This document shows, piece after piece, positions 1 through 7,369 of a stretch of 64,000 nucleotides of DNA. Both the position numbers and the translations under genes were made by a program. The notes under the pieces are model-generated. The model saw nothing but the letters and a program-made list of their open reading frames with translations. It ran no database searches and was not told where the DNA came from. How positions within the stretch are numbered: position 1 is the stretch's first letter; the number at the start of each line of letters is the position of its first letter. Source of the stretch: Halorubrum vacuolatum. Lineage in GTDB: Archaea; Halobacteriota; Halobacteria; Halobacteriales; Haloferacaceae. The stretch spans positions 62,001 to 126,000 of the forward strand of contig NZ_FZNQ01000002.1 in NCBI RefSeq assembly GCF_900188065.1. The letters are read 5' to 3'.

Positions 1-421
1 AGACGGAGACGATCGCTCCCTCGCGCTCACGGAGGTGTGGCAGGGCGTGTTTGCTGGTCAGAAACATCGTTCGGAGGTTGACATCGAAAAGCAGGTCGAA
101 CAGCTCTTCGTCCGTCCCCGCGATCGGATCCCCGCCACGCCAGGTACCGGCGATGTTGAGCAGGTGATCGATCCGACCGTGTTCCTCGACGATGGCGTCG
201 ATCGTGCCCTCGACATCGTCCTCGTCGGTCAGGTCAGCCGCATAAAACGAGGTTCCGTCGTCCGGCTGGAGGAGGGAGCCGTCGTCCTCGGGCCCACGTA
301 CGTCGACGGCGGCAACCGTCGCCCCAGCCTCCCGAAAGGTCTCGACCGCCGCGCTCCCCAGCGCGCCCGATGCACCGGTCACCACCGCAACGTCACCCGC
401 GAAGTCGAACCGTACGCTCAT
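1..421 (-). CDS. Short-chain dehydrogenase/reductase, 3' end cut off by the window
   Basis: This is the N-terminal 140 codons of an SDR oxidoreductase running off the left edge. The start is the ATG at 419-421. Near residues 13-22 it has the glycine-rich nucleotide-binding loop as TGASGALGS. An acidic residue follows at the end of beta-2 (VDVRG), which in this family usually goes with NAD(H), and then the structural NxAG motif as NIAG. The catalytic Ser and YxxxK lie outside the window. SDR enzymes interconvert alcohols and ketones in the cytoplasm. The substrate cannot be told from this fragment. Confidence 0.85.
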   Translation of the reverse strand, partial: MSVRFDFAGDVAVVTGASGALGSAAVETFREAGATVAAVDVRGPEDDGSLLQPDDGTSFYAADLTDEDDVEGTIDAIVEEHGRIDHLLNIAGTWRGGDPIAGTDEELFDLLFDVNLRTMFLTSKHALPHLREREGAIVSV

Positions 422-451
422 GTCCCATGTTACCGCCCGACGATAGTAAAC

Positions 452-517
452 CCCGTCGCCTCTGGGGAGCGTTGTAAATCCCGTCGCCTCTGGGGAGCGT
501 TGTAAATCCCGTCGCCT
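452..517. repeat. 28-bp tandem repeat, about 2.4 copies
   Basis: A 28-base unit beginning cccgtcgcctctggggagcg occurs at 452-479, again at 480-507, and in part from 508. It lies directly upstream of the divergent SDR gene and before the next plus-strand gene. No open frame uses it. It is a short minisatellite, probably from replication slippage. Confidence 0.9.
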
Positions 518-622
518 CGTGTTCGTTCGTGATCGCGTCCACGTGATGGACGTCACTGGATTGCACACGCATACACGCAGCCTCGACCGAACGCTCATAC
601 GCACCGCCGTCCTCCTGTCCCC

Positions 623-1099
623 ATGGACGACCGCGTCCTCATCGTCGTATTGGTCGTCGCCGGGACCGCGCTGATGGCGAACCCGCTGTACCTCCCGGTC
701 GCGGTCGACGACCCGAACCCGGTGTACACCCATGCCGTCCAGCCGGCCGGGCCGGACACCCCGACATTCGACGGGACCGATGTGAGGGACCGTGATGACC
801 TCGATGCGGACGCACGGGCGGCCTTCGACCGCGCCCGTGAGGATCCCGAGGGCGCGTTCGTCATCGATGAACCGGGCGAGCGCGTCGATTCGCTCACATA
901 TCCCACGGAGCCGACACTCGGCGATGGGCTCCTGATCGTCGCACACGAGGGCGAGGAGTACGAGTTCTGGACCCGTACCGTCGAACGTGAGCCGGGAATC
1001 GTGGTTGCACAGCGCTTGGCCTTACAGCCGGTCGCGTTCCTCGCCGGCTTCCTCGCCATCGTCGGCGCCGTCGCCGTCGCGATCCGTGGACGGGGATGA
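623..1099 (+). CDS. Uncharacterised two-TM membrane protein, 158 aa
   Basis: I do not recognise a named family. A hydrophobic segment at residues 4-20 and another at about 137-153, ending in RGRG, flank an acidic central domain of about 110 residues. The domain should therefore face the outside, with both ends anchored. The start ATG at 623 has a weak TATA-like tcatacg 25-30 bases upstream, consistent with a leaderless transcript. It is followed after 81 bases by the HTTM membrane protein on the same strand, but that gene has its own TATA box, so an operon is not required. Confidence 0.75.
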   Translation: MDDRVLIVVLVVAGTALMANPLYLPVAVDDPNPVYTHAVQPAGPDTPTFDGTDVRDRDDLDADARAAFDRAREDPEGAFVIDEPGERVDSLTYPTEPTLGDGLLIVAHEGEEYEFWTRTVEREPGIVVAQRLALQPVAFLAGFLAIVGAVAVAIRGRG

Positions 1100-1180
1100 G
1101 ACGCACGCGCCGGTGACCAAACCATCGTCTTCGGGGGACACAACCGTTATACGATCACCGGATCGAAGGGCTGTAGACCC

Positions 1181-2845
1181 GTGTCTTCACAGCCGTCCGT
1201 TCCGGGTGAGATATCGTCGTCGCTCGCGGGAGCGGCGACGTGGCTCCGCGTCTCGATACGGGAGCGGATCCGGATCGACACGCGTTCGCTGGCGCTGTTT
1301 CGTCTCCTCGCCGGTCTGTTGATCGTCGCGGACGTACTGTTGCGGTCGCGGAACCTCTCGTTCTTTTATATTGACGAGGGTGTCGTGCCGAGGTCGCTTG
1401 CGATCGCCGCCGAACCCGCCGCGGCGTACTCGGTGTACATGCTGGTGTCGACCCCGCAGGCCACCGCGGCGTTGTTCGCGTTGACGGGACTCGTCGGCCT
1501 CGCGCTCGCCGTGGGTTATTACACGCGAGTGGCGACCATCGCGGCGTTCCTCCTCGTCGTCTCGCTCGACCTCCGAAACCCGTTCGTGTTGAGCTTCGCG
1601 GACACGCTGTTCGCCACGCTCCTCTTCTGGGCGATCTTCCTCCCGCTAGGCGAGCGCTGGTCGATCGACGCCGCGGTCGCCGACCGTCCGCGTCGGTCCT
1701 CAGTTGCCGGCATCGCGACCGCCCTCATCCTCGCGCAGATGGTGACGATGTATCTCGTCAACGGGATCCACAAGACTGAATCGCCGCTCTGGTGGTCCGG
1801 AGAGGCCACGGTCCTTATCATGGGGATCGACGAGATCACCTTCCTCCTCGGCGACTCGCTTCGCGCGTTCCCCGAGGCGTTACAGTTCGGCGGGCTCGTC
1901 TGGTTCGGATTGCTGCTCGCCTCCCCGCTGCTTCTGATCCTTCGGGATCGCCCGCGGACCCTCCTCGTCGCGGCGTTCGCCGGTGTCCACCTCTCGCTCG
2001 CGCTCACGACCCGGATCGGCGCGTTCTCCTACGTCTGTCTCGCCGGCCTGTCGCTGTTTGTACCCGTCTCGACGTGGCGGGATGTGGGTCGTCTGCGTTC
2101 ACGGCTCTCCCCGAACCGAACCGCCTCCGCCGACCGATCCGGTCGACTCACGACGGCCCGCGACCACATCGTCGCTATCGCCCGGCTGGCACCCCATCCG
2201 ACGCATGGACTGTCGAGCCGGCTTCGTGTCGGCCTGTCCGCCCGACTCCCCTTCGTCACCCCCGACCGATTCACCGGCCGACACGCGCTCCTCGTGGTGA
2301 TCGTGTGCGCGGGGGTCGTACTCGGCATGGCCGCCGCGGCATCAGCGGTCGGCGTCATCGACGAGGACTCGCCGGGTGCGGAGCTCGAGACGGGTGCGAC
2401 CGCCCTGTACGAGTTCCAGACCGACTGGTCGATCTTCGCGCCGAACCCCCGGACGACCGACCGATACTACGTCTTCCCGGCGCGGACGGCCGACGGTGAG
2501 GTGATCGACCTCAGAACTGGCGACGAACTGCGTGCGGACCGACCGTACGATCAGCTCCAGCGCCAACACGACACCTACCGCGAGCGCTTTTATATGGCGT
2601 CGCTGCCGGACGACGGTGACGACGTTCCCGTCGCCGACCACCTCGCGGAATATCTCTGTGAGACGTACGGGACGGCGGACGGCGACCGGCTCACGGACAT
2701 CGACATGTACCGGGTCGACGAGGAGATCACCCGCGAAACCATCGACGACCCGGCGGGTCGAGAGCGAACGGAACGGCCCCTCTCGATGCACTCCTGTACC
2801 GGCGAGGAGCGTTCGGAACCGATCGTCGCTCCCGAGGAGTGGTGA
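1181..2845 (+). CDS. HTTM domain membrane protein
   Basis: A 554-residue integral membrane protein. The first ~310 residues have several hydrophobic helices in the arrangement of the HTTM (horizontally transferred transmembrane) domain, which is shared with vitamin-K-dependent gamma-carboxylase. A further helix lies near residue 370. The C-terminal ~170 residues form a soluble domain with a TDWSIFAPNP motif, which haloarchaeal members of this type commonly carry. The start is GTG at 1181. A TATA-like cgttatacg at about 1145-1153 puts the transcription start at or just before it. The biochemical role of archaeal HTTM proteins is unknown; carboxylase activity should not be assumed. Confidence 0.8.
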   Translation: MSSQPSVPGEISSSLAGAATWLRVSIRERIRIDTRSLALFRLLAGLLIVADVLLRSRNLSFFYIDEGVVPRSLAIAAEPAAAYSVYMLVSTPQATAALFALTGLVGLALAVGYYTRVATIAAFLLVVSLDLRNPFVLSFADTLFATLLFWAIFLPLGERWSIDAAVADRPRRSSVAGIATALILAQMVTMYLVNGIHKTESPLWWSGEATVLIMGIDEITFLLGDSLRAFPEALQFGGLVWFGLLLASPLLLILRDRPRTLLVAAFAGVHLSLALTTRIGAFSYVCLAGLSLFVPVSTWRDVGRLRSRLSPNRTASADRSGRLTTARDHIVAIARLAPHPTHGLSSRLRVGLSARLPFVTPDRFTGRHALLVVIVCAGVVLGMAAAASAVGVIDEDSPGAELETGATALYEFQTDWSIFAPNPRTTDRYYVFPARTADGEVIDLRTGDELRADRPYDQLQRQHDTYRERFYMASLPDDGDDVPVADHLAEYLCETYGTADGDRLTDIDMYRVDEEITRETIDDPAGRERTERPLSMHSCTGEERSEPIVAPEEW

Positions 2846-2925
2846 GCGAACCCGACCCGTCGGTCGGTTACATACGCCTCCGACTGGGTGAGGATATACC
2901 ATCTACTCGACCGGCGGCGGTCGGC

Positions 2926-3032
2926 GCGCTCCGGTGAGCGCCCGCAGGGCGCGAAACCGAGCGCGAGGGAGCCCACGGCTGGTTGAGAAACCAGCCGTGG
3001 CGAGGCTGGGGAGGCGTGAGGCTGCGGTGTGA
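2926..3032 (+). other. Structured GC-rich intergenic element, candidate ncRNA or dispersed repeat
   Basis: The 438-base gap between the HTTM gene and the TetR gene holds this element. A perfect 12-bp stem closed by GAGA lies at 2973-3000 (2973-2984 pairs with 2989-3000). Just upstream are two mutually exclusive hairpins, GCGCTC-CGGT-GAGCGC at 2926-2941 and GCGCCC-GCA-GGGCGC at 2938-2952. A TATA-like gatatacc at about 2893-2900 sits the right distance upstream to start a transcript near 2925. No convincing reading frame covers it. The strand is inferred from that TATA box. It could instead be a dispersed palindromic repeat. Confidence 0.35.
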
Positions 3033-3102
3033 GTACGGCGGCGGCGATCGATCCTCGGTTCTCGTTCGTCGCTCCGCCGACTGCCCCCGATCATCATCAG
3101 CC

Positions 3103-3144
3103 TTTATAAACAGGCGGACGTCCCCCCATGACCGTTTATAAACA
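3103..3144. promoter_or_regulatory. Paired tttataaaca boxes upstream of the TetR gene
   Basis: The 10-mer tttataaaca occurs at 3103-3112 and again at 3135-3144. The second copy lies in the palindrome GTTTATAAAC (3134-3143). They are 32 bp apart, roughly three helical turns. Both look like TATA boxes, but neither is at leaderless distance from the TetR start at 3285, which has its own ttatata at 3257-3262. They may be operator sites or promoters for an unseen transcript. Confidence 0.35.
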
Positions 3145-3284
3145 ACCGGCGTACCCGACCGCTCAATTCGAACCCCTCACCGACCGATCTATTCAACCGA
3201 TACTGAGGCTAAAAATGTACTGGATGGTAAAGGTCGGGGCCCTCGGGCAGTCCAGTTATATAGCTCACCGGCGGAGGAGGTGTC

Positions 3285-3902
3285 ATGAGCGAGTCACGCG
3301 AAACACCCTCCGCGAAGGACACCCGGGAGGTGATCATGGAGGCGACCTTCCGTGCGCTGAGCAAACACGGCTATACGGACCTCCGGATGCGCGACATCGG
3401 CGAGGAGATGGAGCTGACCCGGCAGGTGATCCACTACCACTTCGAGGGCAAACACGACCTCCTCTCCTCGTTTCTCGAATACGTGATCGAACAGTACGAG
3501 GGGAGCGTGGAGCTTGACGACGACGCGGACCCCTACACCGAGCTTCGCGCCCGGGTCGATCAGTGCCTCTTCGGGCCGGAGTTCGGCGAGTTCACCCACT
3601 GGGACCGGATGAAGGTCTACCACGAGCTCTACACCTACGCCCAGAACGACGAGACCCACCGGGCGATCTTCAACGAGCACTACGACCGTATCCGCGGCAG
3701 CATCATCGAGGTGATCGAGGAGGGGATCGAATCCGGCACGTTCCGCGAGGTCGACCCCGATCTGATGGGTCAGCTCGTCACCGACGTCATCCACGCCGCC
3801 CGCGGGCGACGGATCTCGCTCGGCCACGAGGAGGCCCCCGAACAGGCACAGCAGGCGCTGGAGGCGTTCGTCTTCGACTCGTTCGCCCCCGAAGACGAAT
3901 AA
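3285..3902 (+). CDS. TetR/AcrR family transcriptional regulator
   Basis: A 205-residue repressor-type protein. Residues ~11-58 form the TetR helix-turn-helix: helix 1 REVIMEATFRAL, the recognition region MRDIGEEMELTRQVIHYHF, then the conserved KxDLL as KHDLLSSFLEYV. The remaining ~150 residues are the helical ligand-binding and dimer domain, which differs between family members, so the effector is unknown. The start ATG is preceded by ggaggaggtg, but also by ttatata at 3257-3262, which would place the transcript start almost at the ATG. Such regulators often control a neighbour or themselves. The nearest plausible operator is the paired palindromic boxes upstream. Confidence 0.9.
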   Translation: MSESRETPSAKDTREVIMEATFRALSKHGYTDLRMRDIGEEMELTRQVIHYHFEGKHDLLSSFLEYVIEQYEGSVELDDDADPYTELRARVDQCLFGPEFGEFTHWDRMKVYHELYTYAQNDETHRAIFNEHYDRIRGSIIEVIEEGIESGTFREVDPDLMGQLVTDVIHAARGRRISLGHEEAPEQAQQALEAFVFDSFAPEDE

Positions 3903-3983
3903 GCCTGAGCACGGCAGCCGCAGGTCCGCCGCTGGAGCGGTCCGAGAAACCGTCGCTGGGGACTGGTAACTCACACCCCTCGC

Positions 3984-4739
3984 TCAGATCAGCGACTCGT
4001 CGCTCCAGTAGACCATCTGCATCGGGAGCCCCTCATCGTCGAGGCTGGGCGTCTCCGGAAGGGTCATCAGGTCGTCCTCGGGGCGACCCGCGATGACACA
4101 CAGCCCGAGCGCGTCGACCACGTCGTCGACGGTGACGTCCGCGGTCTCGGTGTCTAGCTGGCGACAGAGTCGACCCAGCGTCGCTCCGGGCTCGTCCAGG
4201 TATCCGTCGAGCGCGCTGAGGCGCTCTCCGATCCCCCGTGCGCTCGTCTTCGAGTGCTCCAACTGCTCCCCGAGCAGGCCACGGAAGCACACCTCCGGGT
4301 GTGCCTCCATCACGCGCTGCTCGGCGCCCTCGTTGTTCCGGAGGAATTCGTCGATCTCGGCTATCGCCCCGGCGATGGCGTAGGACTGCGTGCTGAGCCC
4401 TTTGTCGAGGTCGTCCCGGTTCCGCTCAGCAACGGTTTCGTAGTCCTCGCCATCCCCCGCAGCTGTGCACGCATCCCTCGAGGGGACGGGAAAGACGCTG
4501 CTCGGTCGACCCGTCACCGACCGGGCACACGAGTCGAGTTCCTCGCGCTTCGCGAGCGTGTCGTCGTCGCTCGGGAGCCCGATCGGCACGTCGATCAGGA
4601 TCCGATCGAACCCCGCATTTGCGTCCCAGAGCGATTCCAGGTTCGATTCAACGGTACAGTCGATCCCATCGTCCTCGTTCATCACCACGAGCCACGCTCC
4701 TCCGGCCCAATCGACCCCAGCGACGGTCCGTCCAGGCAT
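3984..4739 (-). CDS. DUF429 family protein
   Basis: A 251-residue soluble protein that opens with the RNase H-like strand GVDWAGGAW typical of DUF429. This is followed by IDVPIGLP, an SSVFPVPSR segment and AHPEVCFR, the conserved blocks of that family. DUF429 is predicted to adopt an RNase H/actin-like fold with acidic residues at the active site (here D9 and the D of IDVPIG), but its substrate is not established. It is convergent with the TetR gene. The start ATG at 4739 is followed by a clean frame to the stop at 3984. It has no obvious operon partner. Confidence 0.85.
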   Translation of the reverse strand: MPGRTVAGVDWAGGAWLVVMNEDDGIDCTVESNLESLWDANAGFDRILIDVPIGLPSDDDTLAKREELDSCARSVTGRPSSVFPVPSRDACTAAGDGEDYETVAERNRDDLDKGLSTQSYAIAGAIAEIDEFLRNNEGAEQRVMEAHPEVCFRGLLGEQLEHSKTSARGIGERLSALDGYLDEPGATLGRLCRQLDTETADVTVDDVVDALGLCVIAGRPEDDLMTLPETPSLDDEGLPMQMVYWSDESLI

Positions 4740-4925
4740 TGCTATTCACTGCTAGGGAAACGGCGGAGATAATGCCAGCGGAGAGCGGATCCCCCCGGCG
4801 TTGATGACCCGATCGGGATCGCCCCGTCTCAAGTACCCGCCTTTAGCTATACGGGAGCGATAACGTGCTTCGGTGCACGGGGCAATGTCAGTGAAACTTA
4901 TTGTGCCGGAGGATCGCATCCGATC

Positions 4926-5066
4926 ATGGGGATCACGGACATTCTTGAAGGGGAGATGACGACCAAGCAGATGGGGATCATTATGATCTTCTACATGGTC
5001 GTGTTGACGATCTTCGGGATCGCGGCCGTCATCGTGATACACGGGTTTCGATGGAGATTGATATAG
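4926..5066 (+). CDS. 46-residue single-span membrane protein
   Basis: A frame from ATG 4926 to TAG 5064-5066. Residues 1-15 are polar (MGITDILEGEMTTKQ), residues ~17-39 are one hydrophobic helix, and the tail HGFRWRLI is positively charged, so the tail should stay inside the cell. A TATA-like cttattg at about 4897-4903 is 25-28 bases before the ATG, as expected for a leaderless haloarchaeal gene. The clear amphipathic layout and the promoter make it likely to be a real small gene. No function can be proposed. Partner proteins for such small spans are usually larger membrane complexes. Confidence 0.65.
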   Translation: MGITDILEGEMTTKQMGIIMIFYMVVLTIFGIAAVIVIHGFRWRLI

Positions 5067-5514
5067 GGTTGTGCGGGCACGCGACACGTCTTTTGAGGCC
5101 TGATCCGCTCTGCTCACATGAACGAGGGACACGCGGAGCGAAGCACCGCTAATTCACGGCTTGAAACCCTCGGATAATCCAATCCACGGCCATGCGGATG
5201 GTCACCGGCTCCCTTGACGTGAGGTCACACCGGATCATGACTCTCGTACACGACCCCGGCCCAGTCGATCCAGGGACGGCCGAGGAGGCGACCCTGGGGT
5301 GACCGCCGATGCAGTCCACCAACACGGTCGATTCACTCACCTCGGAGGATGGCACCGCATGGGCCACCCGTTCAGCGGCTGGACCGCTCGATGGCTTCTC
5401 GCTGGCACGATGGCACTACCAGGATTCAAATTTTACTCAGCGGTTGTTCAGGAGATGTAATCAAAAATTTGGTCCTGAAATTTTAGTTAGAAGGTTAGCG
5501 TTCCGCAGGGTATA
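5067..5514. other. Gene-poor, partly AT-rich stretch; probable relic of an integrated element
   Basis: I see no supportable gene here. A minus-strand frame of 72 codons (5149-5367) has no recognisable motif or promoter. From about 5425 the DNA turns AT-rich, unlike the surrounding chromosome, with an inverted repeat aaaattt/aaatttt at 5464-5470 and 5478-5484. Together with the gene fragment and the duplicated tRNA end to the right, this reads as decayed foreign DNA. Confidence 0.45.
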
Positions 5515-5664
5515 TTAAATAGACATCCGCGCGGTACGGTCTAACCCAAATTCGGGGCCGACCCAGTCAAACAATCGGGTGAGGATTTCAAAGATGTCCA
5601 CGGCCTTGAACTCCTGGTACCGTTGCCTACCGGTGGTCTCTTCGAGTATGCCTTGCGCTTCCAG
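5515..5664 (-). pseudogene. C-terminal remnant resembling a Fic-type winged helix
   Basis: Read leftwards from 5664, an open frame without a start codon gives LEAQGILEETTGRQRYQEF followed by KAVDIFEIL and ends with TAA at 5515. An in-frame TGA at 5668-5670 blocks it upstream. The sentence pattern (helix, short turn, ETTGRQRYxxF beta wing, then a final helix) is what the C-terminal winged-helix tail of many Fic family proteins looks like. I rely on pattern memory, so the family call is tentative. The missing N-terminal part makes it a fragment rather than a gene. Confidence 0.35.
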
Positions 5665-5683
5665 AAATCACGTGAGGAGAGGG

Positions 5684-5827
5684 CTACTCTTGTCGGACAA
5701 GACACCGCCTCTCCTCCCTCCCTGTCTCTGTATGGTGAATATACACGTCTCCCTCCTTTGTGTGCTCAATGCGCTTGTAGCGCTCTCCACACCGGGGACA
5801 TGGGACGAGCTCATTTCCATCTTGCAT
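5684..5827 (-). CDS. CPxCG-type zinc-finger microprotein, 47 aa
   Basis: The frame from ATG 5827 to TAG 5684 encodes a hydrophilic 47-residue protein. It has a CPRCG knuckle near residue 9, a beta-rich middle (YKRIEH, GDVYIHH) and a lone Cys near the end (RRCLV). Haloarchaea encode many such short CPxCG proteins; usually a second CxxC completes the zinc site, and here only one Cys with two His remains. It lies inside the atypical AT-rich patch, so it may have arrived with the integrated element. The ATG at 5983 in the same frame would add 52 residues of poor quality, so I prefer 5827. Confidence 0.5.
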   Translation of the reverse strand: MQDGNELVPCPRCGERYKRIEHTKEGDVYIHHTETGREERRCLVRQE

Positions 5828-5958
5828 ACTATTCTCCCGTCCGTTGGTGAAGGTGTGAGTAATCCCTTTGGGTAGCTCAGAGGGCTCTGACGGGACGCAT
5901 AGAGCTAAAACGTATGACGCGCTCTCAACTCTTAGGAGCGCATGACGGGAGCGGGTGT

Positions 5959-5993
5959 GGCTTGGAGCAAGCCCACCTCTCACGCGGAGCGTG
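5959..5993. other. Tandem small hairpins upstream of the zinc-finger gene
   Basis: Two adjacent hairpins, GGCTTG-gag-CAAGCC (5959-5973) and CACGC-gga-GCGTG (5981-5993), lie 130-165 bases upstream of the minus-strand zinc-finger start. A minus-strand TATA-like tacttaag falls at 6002-6009. They may belong to an mRNA leader, or be the subterminal hairpins of a decayed transposon. The rest of the 5828-6050 stretch shows no gene. Confidence 0.3.
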
Positions 5994-6050
5994 GGAGACG
6001 CTTAAGTACAAGCTAGAGCCCTCTTGTGATTCGGTATCGGCTTGAAAACG

Positions 6051-6073
6051 AGTCCGCTCTCCCCGATTTGAAC
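6051..6073. repeat. Duplicated tRNA-Tyr 3' end (attachment-site remnant)
   Basis: The 23-mer beginning agtccgctctccccgatttg is identical to 6173-6195, the T-arm/acceptor end of the tRNA-Tyr gene, and is not part of any tRNA here. Integrases of many archaeal plasmids and viruses recombine at tRNA 3' ends and leave exactly such direct repeats. The 99 bases between the copies hold no gene. Confidence 0.7.
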
Positions 6074-6174
6074 TCGCCGAGACGTTCCTGCTCGCTTCGC
6101 TGCGCGGGCCTGCGACTCGTCTGCTCAAAATCGGTCCGTGGACTGTTGACTGCTCACGTTGTTCGCAGCAACAG

Positions 6175-6248
6175 TCCGCTCTCCCCGATTTGAACGGGGG
6201 ACAAGCCGATCTACAGTCGGCTGCTCTACCAGGCTGAGCTAAGAGCGG
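6175..6248 (-). tRNA. tRNA-Tyr (GTA)
   Basis: On the minus strand the gene starts CCGCTCT at 6248 and ends AGAGCGG plus discriminator A at 6175. The acceptor pairs are perfect. The anticodon arm is GCCGA-CTGTAGA-TCGGC, giving anticodon GTA. The T arm is CCCCG-TTCAAAT-CGGGG. No intron and no encoded CCA are seen. The 3' end has been used as an integration site (see the repeat at 6051-6073). Confidence 0.97.
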
Positions 6249-6378
6249 TCATCGTATCGTAGTCGACGGATCCGTCTTAAGGGTTCTCTTTCGGCGCCGA
6301 TCCGCGTCGGGTCAACGCGGCCTCGCCGGCCGCCCGCGACGCGAACGCTTTTAAGTCACAGCCGGGGTGACCGAACGT

Positions 6379-7323
6379 ATGAGCGACGACCGACAGGCGA
6401 CCTTCGGGGCCGACGGCAGCCTCGAAACCGACACGCCGCCGGAGGCGACCGGCGAGAACGACTTCGGCGAGCCCAAAGAGCCGAACGAGACCGACGGCGG
6501 CTATAGCCGGTATGCCGTCTCCAGCCTGCTTCAAAAGGCCGTTCGGCGGTCCGACGAGGAGGTCGCCGCGTGGGCCGCCTGGGAGCTCGCCCGCTCCGGC
6601 TACGCTTGGAACCTCTGGGACCGACTGAACCTCTACGTCGTCGAGGACCTCCGCGCGGGCGACCCGGTGGCGACGACGATCGCGCGCTACGAGGAACTCG
6701 CCACCGAACGCTACGAGCCCGACGAGTGGCGTGGGCGACTCTGTGCGATCCACGGCGCGCTCGCGGCCGCCCGCGCCCGATCAACCCGCGAGGCCGCGAA
6801 CGCCGACGAATACTTCCGACGCGTCGCCGACCGCCGCGCCGAGGCCATCGAGAGCGGGGAGGAACCCACCCACGACTTCCCGGTCGGCGACCTCGAACCG
6901 GACGGGAAGTTCGATGCGATCTTCGACGGCCACACCGGTGAGGGATCGAAACGCGGCCGCGGGACGCGCTTTTTTAAAACCCACGGCGCTCGCGTCGGGC
7001 CGGAGGGCGAGGACGAACGGAGCGCGCGCTGGCAGCGGCTCGCCATGCTGCTTGACCCCGACCGCGACTACACCGCCGATGAACTCGATCGCGCCGTCGA
7101 ACCAGTCGACCCGAACGATCCATGGGCGACGTCCATCCACGAAGACGGCCCTGATACCGAGAAGGACCCGAACACCGAAACTGGCCGAAACGACACCGAT
7201 CCGAGTGGGTCCATCGAGGATCGCCATGACGAGCACCACGACAACGAGCACCACGACGAGGAGTCGGACACGGAATCAACGGACGATCGGTCAACCGGCA
7301 GCCTCTCTGATTTTTCCTCGTAG
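6379..7323 (+). CDS. Acidic protein of uncertain family, helical core resembling the RarA/MgsA C-terminal region
   Basis: A 314-residue soluble protein. Residues ~45-120 are a helical block (SLLQKAVRRSDEEVAAWAAW, then WDRLNLYVVEDLRAGDP). It loosely recalls the post-AAA helical domain of RarA/MgsA replication-associated ATPases, but no Walker motifs are present, so it is not an ATPase. The last ~75 residues are a disordered, Asp/Glu/His-rich tail with EHHDNEHHDEES. The ORF opens at GTG 6367, but the TATA box ttttaa at 6349-6354 points to ATG 6379. It lies just after tRNA-Tyr and converges on the subtilase. The function is unknown and the family link is tentative. Confidence 0.75.
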   Translation: MSDDRQATFGADGSLETDTPPEATGENDFGEPKEPNETDGGYSRYAVSSLLQKAVRRSDEEVAAWAAWELARSGYAWNLWDRLNLYVVEDLRAGDPVATTIARYEELATERYEPDEWRGRLCAIHGALAAARARSTREAANADEYFRRVADRRAEAIESGEEPTHDFPVGDLEPDGKFDAIFDGHTGEGSKRGRGTRFFKTHGARVGPEGEDERSARWQRLAMLLDPDRDYTADELDRAVEPVDPNDPWATSIHEDGPDTEKDPNTETGRNDTDPSGSIEDRHDEHHDNEHHDEESDTESTDDRSTGSLSDFSS

Positions 7324-7369
7324 GCCCATCGTCAGTGTATCACCCCAGGCCACCGGAGTCGGCTTGGCA

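Noticed and set aside
3128-3517. 129-codon plus-strand frame overlapping the TetR gene
   Set aside because: It runs in another frame through the TetR helix-turn-helix and has no motif.
5104-5123. Third copy of the tRNA-Tyr attachment site
   Set aside because: Only the first 8 and last 5 bases match; it may be a decayed copy, but chance cannot be excluded, so it is not listed as a feature.
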